The notes under the pieces: model-generated | Databases searched by the model: none | Seen by the model: only the letters and a program-made list of their open reading frames with translations | Told to the model about the DNA's origin: nothing | Source: QHXQ01 sp036389375 | GTDB lineage: Bacteria > Acidobacteriota > Blastocatellia > Pyrinomonadales > Pyrinomonadaceae | DNA: 20,174 nucleotides | Direction: 5' to 3' | Assembly (NCBI GenBank): GCA_036389375.1 | Contig: DASVQA010000210.1 | Span: forward strand, 1-20,174 | In this document: positions 8,144 to 15,903 of the stretch, piece by piece | Position numbering within the stretch: position 1 is the first letter of the stretch | How the letters are laid out: each line of letters opens with the position of its first letter | Position numbers and translations under genes: made by a program

Positions 8144-8728
8144 ATGAAGCGTCTAGTCTGTCTGCTTATGCTGTTTGTCTGCGCCGCCGTCTGTGCCGGG
8201 CCGGCGGCAGCGGACGGCGTCGGGCGCAGCCTGACGCGGCGGGGCGCGCAGCGCAAGCGCCTTGCGCGTAAGCCAAGCGCGCCGCTTGTGCCCGTCAGCC
8301 TGCTTGATGCAGAGGGCTTCAAGCAACTGCTCGCGCGCGGCACGCCGCCGAACGACCGCCCGCTGCTCATCAACTTCTGGGCGACGTGGTGCGAGCCCTG
8401 CCGTGAAGAGTTTCCCGATCTGGTAAAGATTGACGCCGACTATCGCACGCGCGGCTTGGATTTCGTTGCGCTCTCGATTGACGACCCGACCGATGCCGCC
8501 ACGAGCGTGCCGAAATTCCTGCGCGACATGCGCGCACAGATGCGCGCCTACATCTTGAACGTGTCCGACACGGAGCCGGTCATCAACGCGGTCGATCGCA
8601 CGTGGGGCGGCGAGTTGCCCGCGACGTTTCTGTTCAACCGCCAGGGCCAAGTCGTCTTCCAGCACAAAGGGCGCATCAACGCGAAAGAGTTGCGCGCTGC
8701 CCTCGACAAAGTGATAAGTGACAGGTGA
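8144..8728 (+). CDS. Exported TlpA/ResA-like thioredoxin-fold protein
   Basis: From the ATG at 8144 the product is 194 residues with a signal peptide (MKRLVCLLMLFVCAAVCAG). An in-frame ATG at 8117 would add nine residues; the later one gives a canonical signal peptide and is preferred, though neither has a good Shine-Dalgarno sequence. After a basic linker (27-45) comes a thioredoxin fold with NFWATWCEPC (77-86), active-site Cys83 and Cys86, and cis-proline in GELPATFLF (157-165, Pro159). This is the TlpA/ResA layout of periplasmic thiol reductases. The last five codons and the stop (VISDR-stop) lie inside the repeat element that precedes purL, so the repeat has supplied the C-terminus. Confidence 0.88.
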   Translation: MKRLVCLLMLFVCAAVCAGPAAADGVGRSLTRRGAQRKRLARKPSAPLVPVSLLDAEGFKQLLARGTPPNDRPLLINFWATWCEPCREEFPDLVKIDADYRTRGLDFVALSIDDPTDAATSVPKFLRDMRAQMRAYILNVSDTEPVINAVDRTWGGELPATFLFNRQGQVVFQHKGRINAKELRAALDKVISDR

Positions 8729-8780
8729 CAAGTTAAAACTTTGTCTCTTGCCCGGCACTTGTCACTCGGCACTTGTCACT
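8711..8780 (+). repeat. Palindromic short-word repeat element overlapping the tlpA-like stop and abutting purL
   Basis: The 14-mer CGGCACTTGTCACT occurs twice in perfect tandem (8753-8766, 8767-8780). The left side holds the inverse words: AGTGAC (8717-8722) and GTGACAAGT (8725-8733), the latter pairing with ACTTGTCAC at 8757-8765 or 8771-8779. GGTGACAAGTTAAA (8724-8737) and TCACTCGGCACT (8762-8773) are shared exactly with the element before purB. The array ends 5 bases before the purL ATG and leaves no Shine-Dalgarno sequence. Confidence 0.75.
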
Positions 8781-8785
8781 GTCTT

Positions 8786-11149
8786 ATGGAACTCATCACG
8801 CCCGAAGTCGTTGCCGCCCACAATCTGACCCCGACCGAATACGAGCGCATCAAGGAATTGATGGGGCGCGAGCCGACGTTCGTCGAACTCGGCATCTTCT
8901 CGGTGATGTGGTCGGAGCACTGCTCTTATAAATCATCGAAGGTGCATCTCAGGCGTCTGCCGACGCGCAGCGAGCGCGTGGTTGTGCCGCCGGGCGAGAA
9001 CGCGGGCGTCGTGGACGTGGGCGACGGCTGGTGTGCTGCGTTCAAGGTCGAATCACATAATCATCCTTCGTTTATCGAACCGTTTCAGGGCGCGGCGACC
9101 GGCGTCGGCGGCATCCTGCGCGACATCTTCACGATGGGCGCGCGTCCCGTTGCGGCGATGAATAGCTTGCGCTTCGGTTCGCTTGGAGATGCACAGACGG
9201 GGCAGCGTAATCGCGCCCTCGTCGCGGGCGTCGTCGCCGGCATCGCGCACTACGGCAACGCGTTTGGCGTGGCGACGGTCGGCGGCGAGGTCATGTTCGA
9301 CGATGCTTACGCGTTGAACCCGCTCGTCAACGCGTTTGCGCTTGGGTTAGTGCGGCACGATCAAATCTTCTTCGGGCGCGCTACCGGCGTCGGCAATCCT
9401 GTCCTCTACGTCGGCGCAAAGACCGGGCGCGACGGCATACACGGCGCGACGATGGCTTCCGCCGAGTTTGACGACGAAGCGTTGGCGAAGCGCCCGACCG
9501 TGCAGGTGGGCGATCCCTTCTTGGAAAAGCTGCTGCTCGAAGCGTGCCTCGAAGCGATGCGAAGCGGCGCGGTCGCCGGCATTCAGGACATGGGCGCGGC
9601 CGGGCTGACTTCATCTGCCTGCGAGATGGCGGCGCGCGCGGGCACGGGGCTGGAACTCGATCTGACGCTCGTGCCGCAGCGCGAACAGGCCATGTCGGCT
9701 TACGAGATCATGCTGTCCGAATCGCAGGAGCGCATGCTCATCGTCGCGCACAAGGGGCGCGAGCGGCAGGTCGTGGACATCTTCAAGAATTGGGACTTGG
9801 ACGCCGTCGTCATCGGGCGCGTCACCGACACGGAGCGCGTCCAACTCATGCACCACGAAGGCACGGTCGCGGACATCCCCGTCCGCTTCCTGACCGACGA
9901 AGCGCCGGTTTATGAACGACCGATGAAGAAGCGGGCCGAGGGCGACAGTGTGCGGGCTGAAGAGGTCGCCGTTGGCGGCGGACTCGATCTCGTCTCGCCC
10001 GCGCCGCCGACCGCGCCCGCGTTAGAAAAGCTTGCGCGCCAAACCGACGACGGCCGCGCGTCGGCTGAGGCAGCACGCGATCATAACGAGTCGCTCGTGC
10101 GGCTGCTCGCGGCGGCGAACGTGGCGTCGAAAGAGTGGGTCTATCGGCAGTACGATCATATGGTGCGGACGAACACGGCCGTGTTGCCGGGCGCGGACGC
10201 GGCCATCGTGCGGATCAAGGAGACGCGCCGCGCGCTCGCCATGTGTCTCGATGGCAACGGGCGTTATTGCGCGGCCGATCCGCGCGCGGGCGCGGCGCTG
10301 GTCGTCGCCGAAGCTGCGCGCAACGTCGTCTGCGTCGGCGCGCGCCCCCTCGCCATCACGAACTGTCTGAACTTCGCCTCGCCCGAACGCCCCGAAGTGA
10401 TGTGGGCGTTCTCGGAGGTGATCGACGGCATGGCGGAAGCGTGTCGCGCGTTCGACACGCCGGTCATCTCTGGCAACGTCTCGTTCTACAACGAAACTGA
10501 AGGGCGCGGCATCCTGCCCACGCCCGTCATCGGCATGGTCGGTCTCGTCGAAGACGTGCGCCGCATCATCCAGCCCGGTTTCAAACAGGCGGACGACCTC
10601 ATCGCGCTGCTCGGCACAACCGCCGATGATTTGTCCATCAGCGAATATGCAGCGACTGTGCAAGGCCAGACGACGCCTGAGATGCTCAGGGCCGGGCGCG
10701 TGCCCGCGCTCGATCTCAATCTGGAGCGAGCGGTGCAGGCGACCTGCCTGCGCGCGGCCGAAGAGGGCTTGCTGCGTTCGGCGCACGATTGCGCCGACGG
10801 CGGCCTGGCCGTCACGCTCGCCGAAAGCTGTTTCTCAACGCTCAACCGGCCCGCCCTCGGCGCACAGGTAGAACTCACGGGCGCGCTCTCTGTCGCCGCC
10901 CAACTCTTCAGCGAATCGCCCTCGCGCATCGTCGTCAGCTTCGACCCTGCCGCGCACGCACGCCTCGCCGAACTTGCCGCCGAACATGATTGTCCCTGCG
11001 CCATCATCGGCCGCGTCGGCGGCGCGCAACTCCGCATCAACGTCAACGATGCGCCCGTCGTCGGCCGCGACATCAGCGAACTCGAAACCGCCTGGCGCAC
11101 GAGCCTGAGCCGACAGTTGCAGACCGAAGTACTGGCGGCGGCTGAATAA
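8786..11149 (+). CDS. purL: Phosphoribosylformylglycinamidine synthase subunit PurL (small type)
   Basis: PurL is the synthetase subunit of FGAM synthase. It uses ATP and the ammonia delivered by PurQ to convert FGAR to FGAM. The 787-residue product is the small PurL that works with PurS and PurQ, slightly longer than the usual 720-760. SVMWSEHCSYKSSK (39-52) includes the catalytic His45, ESHNHPS (89-95) starts the first AIRS-like domain and QGAATGVGGILRDIFTMGARP (101-121) is its phosphate/Mg region. The second half repeats the fold with LDGNGRYCAADP, TNCLNFASPE and SGNVSFYNE. The frame is open 15 codons upstream, but that stretch is repeat DNA; MELITPEVVAAHNLT is the expected start. It is separated from purQ by three non-purine genes. 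Confidence 0.97.
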   Translation: MELITPEVVAAHNLTPTEYERIKELMGREPTFVELGIFSVMWSEHCSYKSSKVHLRRLPTRSERVVVPPGENAGVVDVGDGWCAAFKVESHNHPSFIEPFQGAATGVGGILRDIFTMGARPVAAMNSLRFGSLGDAQTGQRNRALVAGVVAGIAHYGNAFGVATVGGEVMFDDAYALNPLVNAFALGLVRHDQIFFGRATGVGNPVLYVGAKTGRDGIHGATMASAEFDDEALAKRPTVQVGDPFLEKLLLEACLEAMRSGAVAGIQDMGAAGLTSSACEMAARAGTGLELDLTLVPQREQAMSAYEIMLSESQERMLIVAHKGRERQVVDIFKNWDLDAVVIGRVTDTERVQLMHHEGTVADIPVRFLTDEAPVYERPMKKRAEGDSVRAEEVAVGGGLDLVSPAPPTAPALEKLARQTDDGRASAEAARDHNESLVRLLAAANVASKEWVYRQYDHMVRTNTAVLPGADAAIVRIKETRRALAMCLDGNGRYCAADPRAGAALVVAEAARNVVCVGARPLAITNCLNFASPERPEVMWAFSEVIDGMAEACRAFDTPVISGNVSFYNETEGRGILPTPVIGMVGLVEDVRRIIQPGFKQADDLIALLGTTADDLSISEYAATVQGQTTPEMLRAGRVPALDLNLERAVQATCLRAAEEGLLRSAHDCADGGLAVTLAESCFSTLNRPALGAQVELTGALSVAAQLFSESPSRIVVSFDPAAHARLAELAAEHDCPCAIIGRVGGAQLRINVNDAPVVGRDISELETAWRTSLSRQLQTEVLAAAE

Positions 11150-11223
11150 ACCTCGCTAACGGCGCGCGTGGCCGATAGTCCGGCGGAGGCAAGCGCGCGT
11201 AAGTTTCTTAACGCGAGAAAACC

Positions 11224-11688
11224 ATGGAAACACTCAAACGCTTATTCGCTCACGACCGTTGGGCCATTGCGCGCATTCTGGCTGCGCTCGCAGCCGCGCC
11301 ACACGCGCAGGCGCAGGCTTTGCGCTATCTGGCTCATCTGCTGTTGGCGGAAAAGATCTGGCTGCTGCGCTTGCAGGGCGCGGACACGTCCACGATAAAC
11401 AAATCGCCGGAGTTGTCGCTCGCTGAATGTAAAAGTCTGGCGCATGAGCTTGAGCAAGCGTATGACGCATTACTCGGTTCGTTGGACGACGATGCACTAG
11501 CGGCCGAGTTGACGTACAAAAATTTCGCGGGCCTAGAGTTCAAGACGCCCGTGCGCGACATTCTCATGCACGTCGCGCTGCACGGCACATATCATCGCGG
11601 GCAGGTGGCGACCGCCATGCGCGCTGCCGACGCAACGCCCGTTGACACGGATTTCATCACGTTCGTGCGCGCCATTGGTACAACCTAG
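11224..11688 (+). CDS. DinB/YfiT-family metal-binding four-helix-bundle protein
   Basis: The 154-residue product has the DinB-family signature. METLKRLFAHDRWA opens the first helix, His38 (YLAHLLLAEKIW) is the first metal ligand, and His120 and His124 in MHVALHGTYHRGQV supply the others. The family includes thiol-dependent transferases and hydrolases (bacillithiol or mycothiol linked), but most members have no known substrate. No signal peptide. The ATG lacks a good Shine-Dalgarno sequence. The 74-base gap after purL contains no recognised element. Family call firm, role unknown. Confidence 0.88.
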   Translation: METLKRLFAHDRWAIARILAALAAAPHAQAQALRYLAHLLLAEKIWLLRLQGADTSTINKSPELSLAECKSLAHELEQAYDALLGSLDDDALAAELTYKNFAGLEFKTPVRDILMHVALHGTYHRGQVATAMRAADATPVDTDFITFVRAIGTT

Positions 11689-11714
11689 CGTCGCGCCGCC
11701 CCGAAGCCTTTGCG

Positions 11715-12584
11715 ATGCGGATCATTCACAACCAACGTCTGCTTGATGCCGCAAGCGCGCGGCTGCCGGCGCTGACGGCCGCTACGCTCTGCGGGCGCGG
11801 CGTGTTTACCAACGTCGCCGTCCACGGCGGGCGCGCTTTCCTGTGGGCTGAACATTGGGCGCGGCTCGTGGCACATGCCGAACGCGCGGGGGTGGCGCAC
11901 GCGGAGTTTGACGAAGAGACGGTTGGTGACTCGCTGGCGCGTCTGCTCGCCGCGAACAACGTCGAGCGGGGTCTGGCGCGTGTGACGTTGCTTGCGCGGG
12001 CGGCGACGGAGCTTGACGGAATGGCCGCAGCGAGCGGGCGGACAAGCGCAACCGATCTGCTGATCATGACGGGCGAGTTGACCGCGCTCACGCCCGATGA
12101 AGGACTCGCGATCACTTTGTCGCCCGCGCGCGTGAACACGCACGCCGCGCTCACGGGCGTTAAGACGACGAGCTATCTTGAACACGTGCTCGCGCAGGAG
12201 GAAGCACGCGCGCGCGGCTTCGACGAAGCGGTGCGCTTGAACGAGCGCGGCGAGATCGTCTCCGCGACGACGGCGAACATCTTCTGGGTTACGAAGGGCA
12301 CGGCGCACACGCCCGCGCTCTCGACCGGCGCGCTCGCCGGCACGACGCGCGCCTGCGTGCTCGCGCTCGCCGCCGAACTCGCGCTGCCCGTCGTCGAAGG
12401 CGTCTATGAACTCGCGCAACTCGGCGATGCGGATGAAATCTTTCTCACCTCTGCGCGGTTCGGCGTCGGGCTTGTGACCACCTACGATTTCCACCGCTAC
12501 ACCGTGCCCGCCGGCAGCGTCGCGCTGCGCCTGCGCGAGGCGCTCCGCCAGTTGCAGCTGCAAGCGCCCGAGGCAGATGAATAA
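11715..12584 (+). CDS. Class IV PLP-dependent aminotransferase/lyase (PabC/IlvE-like)
   Basis: The 289-residue product is a complete class IV fold. GRGVFTNVAVHGGRAFLWAEH (28-47) is the N-terminal region, with Arg51 nearby, and GVKTTSYLEHVLA (148-160) contains the Schiff-base Lys150. It ends with TANIFWV (186-192), TPALSTGALAGTTR (199-212) and EIFLTSA (241-247). This pattern fits 4-amino-4-deoxychorismate lyase (PabC), branched-chain aminotransferase or D-amino-acid aminotransferase. The sequence alone does not decide, although length and the NIFW/TP...GTTR segment lean towards PabC. The glutamate that normally contacts the PLP ring nitrogen in 'G-x-V-x-E' is Ser183 here (GEIVSATTANIF). Twenty-six bases separate it from the DinB gene. 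Confidence 0.87.
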   Translation: MRIIHNQRLLDAASARLPALTAATLCGRGVFTNVAVHGGRAFLWAEHWARLVAHAERAGVAHAEFDEETVGDSLARLLAANNVERGLARVTLLARAATELDGMAAASGRTSATDLLIMTGELTALTPDEGLAITLSPARVNTHAALTGVKTTSYLEHVLAQEEARARGFDEAVRLNERGEIVSATTANIFWVTKGTAHTPALSTGALAGTTRACVLALAAELALPVVEGVYELAQLGDADEIFLTSARFGVGLVTTYDFHRYTVPAGSVALRLREALRQLQLQAPEADE

Positions 12585-12608
12585 GGCGCGCGCTTTCGCC
12601 GCAACCCG

Positions 12609-13760
12609 ATGAAGACATTCAAGAGCGAGGAGCATTTAACAGCGCCGCGCCGACTGACGCGCAGACGCCGCCTGTTGTTTCTCGCGCTGCCTTACGTCGT
12701 CTTCGCGCTGCTGCTCGGCGCAGTCGAAGCGGGCACGCGGCTTGTGCTGCCGCACGTCTCATTGCTGGCAACGCTCGTCGAGTCGCAGCAGCAGCAGGCG
12801 GATCTCGCTGACCGCGCGCACGTCACGATCTTCGCGGGCGATCCCTTACTGTTCTGGCGCTTGCAGCCGAACCTCGATAAAGCCGTCTGGGATTTCACCG
12901 TCGTCTCGACGAACGGGCAAGGCTTGCGCCACGAGGGCGACATTGGCCGGAAGCAGGCGGGCGCGTTGCGCGTCGTCTGCCTCGGCGACTCGGTCACGTT
13001 CGGCTATCGCGTGCCCGTCGTCTTTCCTCAGCACCCTAAAGCTTACGCGCCCGACTGGCTGCCCTACCCGATGCTGTTGGAGCGGCGTCTGCGCGCAGCC
13101 AATCCAGGCCGGCAGATCGAAGTCATCGCGCTGGCCGTGCCCGGTTACACGAGCTATCAAGGGCTGCTCTGGCTGCGCCGCGACATCGCCGCGCTGCAAC
13201 CGGATGTGGTCACGGTCTGCTTTGGTTGGAACGACATCAACTTACGCGCCCGCCCCGACAGCGTGACGATGCCGGCGAGTTGGCCACACGTCTTTTACCG
13301 GCGACTGCTCGGCTACAGTCAGGCGCTCACGTACGCTTCGCTCTGGCTGCAACGCAGAAAAGCAGAGCGCAACGCGCCTGCCCCGCCCGCCGCTAATATC
13401 CCGCGCGTGCCGCAAGCCGAGTTCGTCAGCAACATGCTTGAGATCGCGCGGCTCGCCGGAGCGCACGGCGCAACGCCGCTCATCATCGCGCCAGTCTATC
13501 GTGATGCCGTCACCAACCCGCCTGAAGCCGCGCGCATCCGTGGCCACAGGGACGCGCTGCGCGCGGCGGCGCAGGCGCACGGCGTCGCGTATCTCGAAAT
13601 CCAGGCGTTGACCGAGACGAACTATCCGGCCACGCAGCAACTCTTTGGCGAGTTGATCCACCCGAACCACGAAGGCCAGCGCCTGCTGGCGACCGAGTTG
13701 CTGCGCTACTTCGCCGCGCACGGCACGCTTAAAGGAATCAACGTGCCGCTGGGGCTTTAG
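12609..13760 (+). CDS. Membrane-anchored SGNH/GDSL-family hydrolase
   Basis: The 383-residue product starts with a basic stretch (RRLTRRRR, 14-21) and one transmembrane helix (about 22-39), so the catalytic domain should lie outside the cytoplasmic membrane. SGNH blocks are all visible: CLGDSVTFG (124-132) with nucleophile Ser128, VPGYTSYQG (177-185) with Gly179, FGWND (205-209) with Asn208, and ELIHPNHEG (348-356) with His351. The residue three before the His, normally Asp, is Glu348. Such proteins act as esterases or acetyl-transfer/deacetylation enzymes on cell-surface glycans or lipids; the substrate is unknown. There is no good Shine-Dalgarno sequence. It is the last gene before the 13825 hairpin. 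Confidence 0.85.
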   Translation: MKTFKSEEHLTAPRRLTRRRRLLFLALPYVVFALLLGAVEAGTRLVLPHVSLLATLVESQQQQADLADRAHVTIFAGDPLLFWRLQPNLDKAVWDFTVVSTNGQGLRHEGDIGRKQAGALRVVCLGDSVTFGYRVPVVFPQHPKAYAPDWLPYPMLLERRLRAANPGRQIEVIALAVPGYTSYQGLLWLRRDIAALQPDVVTVCFGWNDINLRARPDSVTMPASWPHVFYRRLLGYSQALTYASLWLQRRKAERNAPAPPAANIPRVPQAEFVSNMLEIARLAGAHGATPLIIAPVYRDAVTNPPEAARIRGHRDALRAAAQAHGVAYLEIQALTETNYPATQQLFGELIHPNHEGQRLLATELLRYFAAHGTLKGINVPLGL

Positions 13761-13824
13761 CAACAGCACAAGCCGTGTGCGCGGGGCCGGTTGCGTGCGC
13801 TGCCCGGCAAGGAGTTGCTGTAGG

Positions 13825-13871
13825 CAACGAACAAGGGCCACGCATTCAAGATGCGTGGCCCTTGTTCGTTG
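13825..13871. terminator. Perfect 21-bp hairpin, bidirectional terminator between convergent genes
   Basis: The arms 13825-13845 and 13851-13871 are exact reverse complements (21 bp) around the 5-base loop TCAAG. The upper stem is GC-rich (GGGCCACGCAT and its complement) and the lower stem is A-rich on the left and T-rich on the right (AACGAACAA / TTGTTCGTT). Either strand could therefore give a GC hairpin followed by a U-rich tract. It lies 64 bases after the SGNH stop and 23 bases after the opposing DUF3857 gene's stop. Confidence 0.85.
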
Positions 13872-13894
13872 TGCTGCTGCTGCATCTAGCGGTT

Positions 13895-15868
13895 TTATTT
13901 ACGTGCGAGCACGACCGGGGTTTGCTCGGCGGCGCGGATGCGCTCGAAGAAGCCGCGCACGGTGGCGTACTGTGCGGCGGGGATGGTGGCGGCGCGTTGG
14001 ATCATGGTGCGCGTGAAGCTGAGTTGCCCGTCTTTGACCACGTAGGTCGCGGCGTAAGAACCGAAGGGCGCGTCTAGTTTGACGGGGTCAGGCAGTTCGT
14101 CCACGTCGAAGCCGGCGGGGAGTTTGACCTTGACCGTCTCGGTGTAAGAGAAGGGGCTGAGCACGACCGGGTGCTGGCGCGCGGGCGCGGTCAGGGTCAG
14201 CGCTTCACGCCGCGCGACGATGGCCGGTTTGAAGATGAGCAGGCGATTCTGCATCAACTGGCCGTAGCTCGCGGCCGAGAACTCTACGTCGAGCGCAAAG
14301 CGGCCGGAGTTGTGCTCGTCCGCCGGTTCAACCTTCGTCACCTGCGCACCGCTCGCGCCGCGCTCCACCCACGCCTGAATGATCCGCTGGTATTCAGGGC
14401 GTGTGGCGCTTTTGAATATGTAACGCTCACCGGCCGCCGACTGCCCGCGCGAGCGCTCGTGTAAGCTCGCGCTGATCGAACCATCGGCGGCGAGACTGAC
14501 TTCGGTCTGACGTTCAAGCTGGTTCGCTTCGGGCGGCGTCGTGGGCATGCGCAGGAGCGCGCCGTCTGCGCCCGCGACGACGAGCGCGAGGCTGCCCTGT
14601 TCGTAGTCGGGCAGGTCACCGACCGGCGTGTTGCTGTTGGTCGCGTCGAAGATGAGCAGCCGACCAAGCTTCGGATGATTGATGACGGTCGCGGCTTGCG
14701 TCTCGTCGCTTACTTTGACGGCGATGATGCAGTGGTTGAACTGACCGGGCGAGGCCCATTCTTCGCGCACGTAGTCCGGGTCGCCCGAATAGATCGCCAC
14801 GAGATAGGCGGGGATGCCGACGACCTTGAGCATCGCGCGCATCAGATTCGCCTTATCCTTGCAGTCGCCGTAGGACTTGGCGAAGACCTCGGTCGCGGCG
14901 TGCGGGCGGATGCCGCCGCCGTGCCCGATGCTGATGTCAATCGAGATGTATTGAATGCCCTGCACGAAGCGGCCGATGGCTTGAATCTTCTCTAGCTCGG
15001 TCTTTGCGCCCTGCGTCAGTTGCATGGCTTTGGTGGCGAGCGCGTCGTTGGCATCGGCTTGCGGGTCGGCCAGTTCGCTAACCCAGCGCGATACGTCCGT
15101 CCAGTTGGCGAAGGGGCGCACGCCGGCCACCTGCGCGCCGTCGGGCGGGAAGTAGCTGACGGCAAGACGCGGCACGATGTTCGTCCACGCGGGGCTGGCC
15201 GGCTCGGCGGCGACGGGCGCGAGGTTCCGCAACTCCCAGGTGTAGTTTGTGCCCGCCACTGTCGGCTCGATGGGCGTGTGGTTGAACGTGATGGCGCTGG
15301 CGCGCCAGCCCGCCGGCAGTTGGAGCGTGAAACGGGAGACGAGCGTGGGCAGTTCGTCCTGAAACATCCAGCCGGTCTGGCTGTTCCACGAGCGATCTTC
15401 GGAACTGGATTGATAACCGAAAACCGCGCCCGGCTCGGCGTCGTCTTTAGCGAGGATCAGGCGCGCGCGCTGTTCGTTGTAGATGTCGTCAGGGCTGAGG
15501 GCAATGTCCACCGTCTCGTCCTTGCCGTAGCGTTTGATCTGTCCCGCCGGTCGGATGAGCCACGCTTTCATCTCGCGCACCTTGCCACCGTCGGTCAGAT
15601 AATTTTCGATGGCGCGCGCGTATTCGCGCCCCTCACGCGTCAGGATGCGGACGGCGTAATTGGTCGTCGTCACGAGGCGGCCGTCCGTGCCGACCGAGAC
15701 GTTCTGCTCGTGGTAGAGCACGACCGCCTTCACGTCCTTGTCGTAGGCCGGCACAGCGGTCGCGGCGGCCTGCTGCAACCAAGCGGGCGCGTCGTCGCCG
15801 ACCGCAAACGCGGGCGCGCACATCAGCGCGATGAACAGGCAACACAGACTGAGCGCACGGTACAACAT
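13895..15868 (-). CDS. Exported DUF3857/transglutaminase-like protein with intact catalytic triad
   Basis: The 657-residue product begins with a signal peptide (residues 1-22, ending APAFA). An N-terminal DUF3857 beta domain (about 45-240) includes the phrase LTREGREYARAIENY and IRPAGQIKRY. A transglutaminase-like core follows (about 275-415), with Cys336 in SYGDCKDKANLMRAML, His379 in FNHCIIAV and Asp408 in LIFDATN. The C-terminal third (about 450-657) is beta-rich. So it can be an active periplasmic or surface transglutaminase-like protease. The start has a strong Shine-Dalgarno sequence (AGAGGA, 7-8 bases before the ATG). It lies 35 bases downstream of a paralogue and is almost certainly co-transcribed with it. 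Physiological substrate unknown. Confidence 0.9.
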   Translation of the reverse strand: MLYRALSLCCLFIALMCAPAFAVGDDAPAWLQQAAATAVPAYDKDVKAVVLYHEQNVSVGTDGRLVTTTNYAVRILTREGREYARAIENYLTDGGKVREMKAWLIRPAGQIKRYGKDETVDIALSPDDIYNEQRARLILAKDDAEPGAVFGYQSSSEDRSWNSQTGWMFQDELPTLVSRFTLQLPAGWRASAITFNHTPIEPTVAGTNYTWELRNLAPVAAEPASPAWTNIVPRLAVSYFPPDGAQVAGVRPFANWTDVSRWVSELADPQADANDALATKAMQLTQGAKTELEKIQAIGRFVQGIQYISIDISIGHGGGIRPHAATEVFAKSYGDCKDKANLMRAMLKVVGIPAYLVAIYSGDPDYVREEWASPGQFNHCIIAVKVSDETQAATVINHPKLGRLLIFDATNSNTPVGDLPDYEQGSLALVVAGADGALLRMPTTPPEANQLERQTEVSLAADGSISASLHERSRGQSAAGERYIFKSATRPEYQRIIQAWVERGASGAQVTKVEPADEHNSGRFALDVEFSAASYGQLMQNRLLIFKPAIVARREALTLTAPARQHPVVLSPFSYTETVKVKLPAGFDVDELPDPVKLDAPFGSYAATYVVKDGQLSFTRTMIQRAATIPAAQYATVRGFFERIRAAEQTPVVLARK

Positions 15869-15903
15869 CTCTAATTCCTCTTTCGCGGGGGCCCTTGCGA
15901 GCG

